Shown: in pieces, positions 62,633-64,000 of the stretch
Layout of the letters: every line of letters begins with the position of its first letter
Position numbering within the stretch: the first letter of the stretch is position 1
NCBI GenBank assembly: GCA_964473105.1
Contig: CAYYNQ010000058.1
Span: forward strand, 1-64,000
Reading direction: 5' to 3'
Length of the DNA: 64,000 bases
From: CAYYNQ01 sp964473105
GTDB taxonomy: Bacteria > Sumerlaeota > Sumerlaeia > MVZB01
Translations under genes and position numbers: made by a program
Notes under the pieces: model-generated
The model's database searches: none
Told to the model about the DNA's origin: nothing
The model's input: only the letters and a program-made list of their open reading frames with translations

Positions 62633-64000
62633 ATGCTGAAATTTACTTACCATCAATTCCAACATGGTCGAGGGTTGATTGTTGGGCTGGCATGGGTGCT
62701 CCAGCTTTTTGTCCCGACCGTAATGAGTCATGCAGTCGGACCGGTCTTCGAGGAAAACTGGAACTCGGGTGAAATCGACCCGAAACACTGGATTACCGGC
62801 GAAGACGACCCCGGTCCACTCCCCGCCGCCGACCAGCACAGCGGAGTCTATACCCGACTGATCGATCTCGGCAATTTCCCTGGCGGCACACCCGGGGATT
62901 ATGCGCTCTACATGCGCAACGAGGATTTCGTCGAGCGGGTCGACCGGGCATTCGTGCGAGGCCTGAATGGTTTTCCCCGCCAGTATAACTTGCGTGTCAC
63001 ATTCAAGATGTGGGGTGATCCAGGTATCTGTCCCCTCGGTGAATGTTATCCCCGTGCCGGTGGACCGGTGGGTCCCTGGCATGGAACATCCAATCCCGAT
63101 GTCAGGATTTCACGGGACATTGAGGAAGGCCTGTATGGCTGGCATGGCTATAACATGTGGTTCGAGGAGAACGGGGGCCGAGATGGCCTGACCGGGGGGG
63201 CGAAAATCGGCCAGTCGTTTCACCAGGCTCTGGCCATCGCCTACGATCCCTCGGATCCGAACAATCTCGCGGCAGGAAAAAACCATGCCGTGATGATACG
63301 CTGCTGGGTCGGGGAGAAGGACGGTGCCTTCATGGAATATTCAAGAGATGAGGGCCTGACCTGGAAGCCGATCAGGGATGCGATGGGTGATGTGATCGAC
63401 ACCCGTGTCTCACAGGGAGGGAAACCCGCCGGTTCACAGCAGCCCGGGACCACCACTCCACTCTACCTGGGTTTTTCCGGATTCAAACACGCAATCATTG
63501 ACGATATCGTGGTGGAGAATTCCGATGTAAGCCCGGTCGTTGCGCAAGTCACGACAGACCCGAGCCAGCCTTCTCGAAACCCCGCTCCCCAGCCCGAATC
63601 CGACAAGTTCATGGAAACGCGGCAATATGGAACAAGCCCGATCGCGGATTTTGAGGCAACGACATTTGGCGACTGGAAAGTCTCGGGTGAAGCCTTCGGC
63701 ACCGCCCCCGCACGTGAACTGCTCCAGGACGACCGGTTTGTGACCGGTTACCTGGGCAATGGTTACCTACACTCGAACCATGGCGGCCGGGAATCCCGCG
63801 GAACGCTGACATCACCCCCGTTCACCATCGAGAAGGAATACATCAACTTCCTGGTTGCCGGGGGCTATCTCATCGGCAACCGGACGGTCAAACACCCCAG
63901 GGAATTCTGGGGGCACGAATGCCTCGTGACACTTCTTGTCGATGGCGGGAACCCGGGTATCGAACACCACAACCGGCTTGCCGTCGATGACAGGATGGTC
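62633..64000 (+). CDS. Secreted fusion of VPVELS-family-like domain and GH32-associated module, cut by window edge
   Basis: An open frame from the ATG at 62633 runs to the right edge (455 codons). It starts with a signal-like helix (LIVGLAWVLQLFVPTVMSHA). Residues about 35-305 resemble the VPVELS family: EENWNSGEIDPKHW, GPWHGTSNP, GLYGWHGYNMW, and LGFSGFKHAIIDDIVVENS, matching the end of copies 1-3. The VPVELS tail is replaced by a linker (PSQPSRNPAPQPES). From residue 337 comes the levanase-associated module (IADFEATTFGDWKVSGEAFG ... SPPFTIEKEYINFLVAGG), close to that at 25769. A GH32-like propeller probably follows outside the window. No clear ribosome site is seen. Confidence 0.8.
   Translation, partial: MLKFTYHQFQHGRGLIVGLAWVLQLFVPTVMSHAVGPVFEENWNSGEIDPKHWITGEDDPGPLPAADQHSGVYTRLIDLGNFPGGTPGDYALYMRNEDFVERVDRAFVRGLNGFPRQYNLRVTFKMWGDPGICPLGECYPRAGGPVGPWHGTSNPDVRISRDIEEGLYGWHGYNMWFEENGGRDGLTGGAKIGQSFHQALAIAYDPSDPNNLAAGKNHAVMIRCWVGEKDGAFMEYSRDEGLTWKPIRDAMGDVIDTRVSQGGKPAGSQQPGTTTPLYLGFSGFKHAIIDDIVVENSDVSPVVAQVTTDPSQPSRNPAPQPESDKFMETRQYGTSPIADFEATTFGDWKVSGEAFGTAPARELLQDDRFVTGYLGNGYLHSNHGGRESRGTLTSPPFTIEKEYINFLVAGGYLIGNRTVKHPREFWGHECLVTLLVDGGNPGIEHHNRLAVDDRMV

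Overview
The window carries about 35 protein genes, two tRNA-Ser genes and one tRNA fragment. The gene content points to a free-living heterotroph of the Planctomycetes/PVC type or a neighbouring candidate phylum. Supporting this are two DUF1549/DUF1553 plus DUF1501 'planctomycete cytochrome' loci, SCO1/FG-GAP/UnbV (CRTAC1-like) secreted proteins, planctomycete-style orphan prepilins with a GFTLIELL...VVAIIAILAAIAVPN leader, GH127- and GH32-like enzymes, and many Sec, Tat and lipoprotein signals. The sequence alone cannot fix the phylum. No replication origin, integrase, transposase or CRISPR array was seen.

Layout, left part (0-16 kb): the start of a lipoprotein gene runs off the left edge. 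It is followed by an S9 peptidase, an orphan prepilin, tRNA-Ser(CGA), a MOFRL-type glycerate kinase, tRNA-Ser(GGA), a minus-strand pair (an IolD-type hydrolase followed by a cytochrome P450), a divergent IolE-like gene, the first DUF1549/1553-DUF1501 pair and a secreted isochorismatase-like hydrolase.

Middle (16-43.8 kb): two divergent gene blocks share a 324-base spacer at 20.5-20.8 kb. The minus block encodes a secreted DUF6786-like protein, an MFS sugar porter, an RraA-family protein and a D-2-hydroxyacid dehydrogenase. The plus block is a 12.7-kb tight run: Nramp-like transporter, GH127-like enzyme, second P450, GH32-like protein, an unknown secreted two-domain protein, Gfo/Idh/MocA oxidoreductase, CocE/NonD hydrolase and HEAT-repeat protein. 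I read these as a catabolic locus for a carbohydrate, perhaps a methylated or esterified one. Next come a small membrane protein, a GNAT acetyltransferase, a ribose-type ABC importer whose permease is fused to a single ATPase domain, and the second DUF1549/1553-DUF1501 locus, headed by a PPC-domain protein.

Right part (44-64 kb) is dominated by exported proteins. A four-member secreted family is seen here; three members end in the same VPVELS-x-W tail and share a leader, and the fourth is fused to a GH32-associated module at the right edge. The region also holds two SurA/parvulin-like paralogues (one broken by a single in-frame TAG), a GH32-like lipoprotein lacking the usual nucleophile, a second prepilin, a CuA-like lipoprotein with a degenerate metal site followed by a SCO1-CRTAC1 fusion, and a 1250-residue double CRTAC1 protein. 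The same gene types recur (secreted family, parvulin-like, GH32-like), as if a module had been duplicated. The best candidates for something undescribed are this secreted family with its module, the CuA-like/SCO1-CRTAC1 pair and the permease-ATPase fusion.
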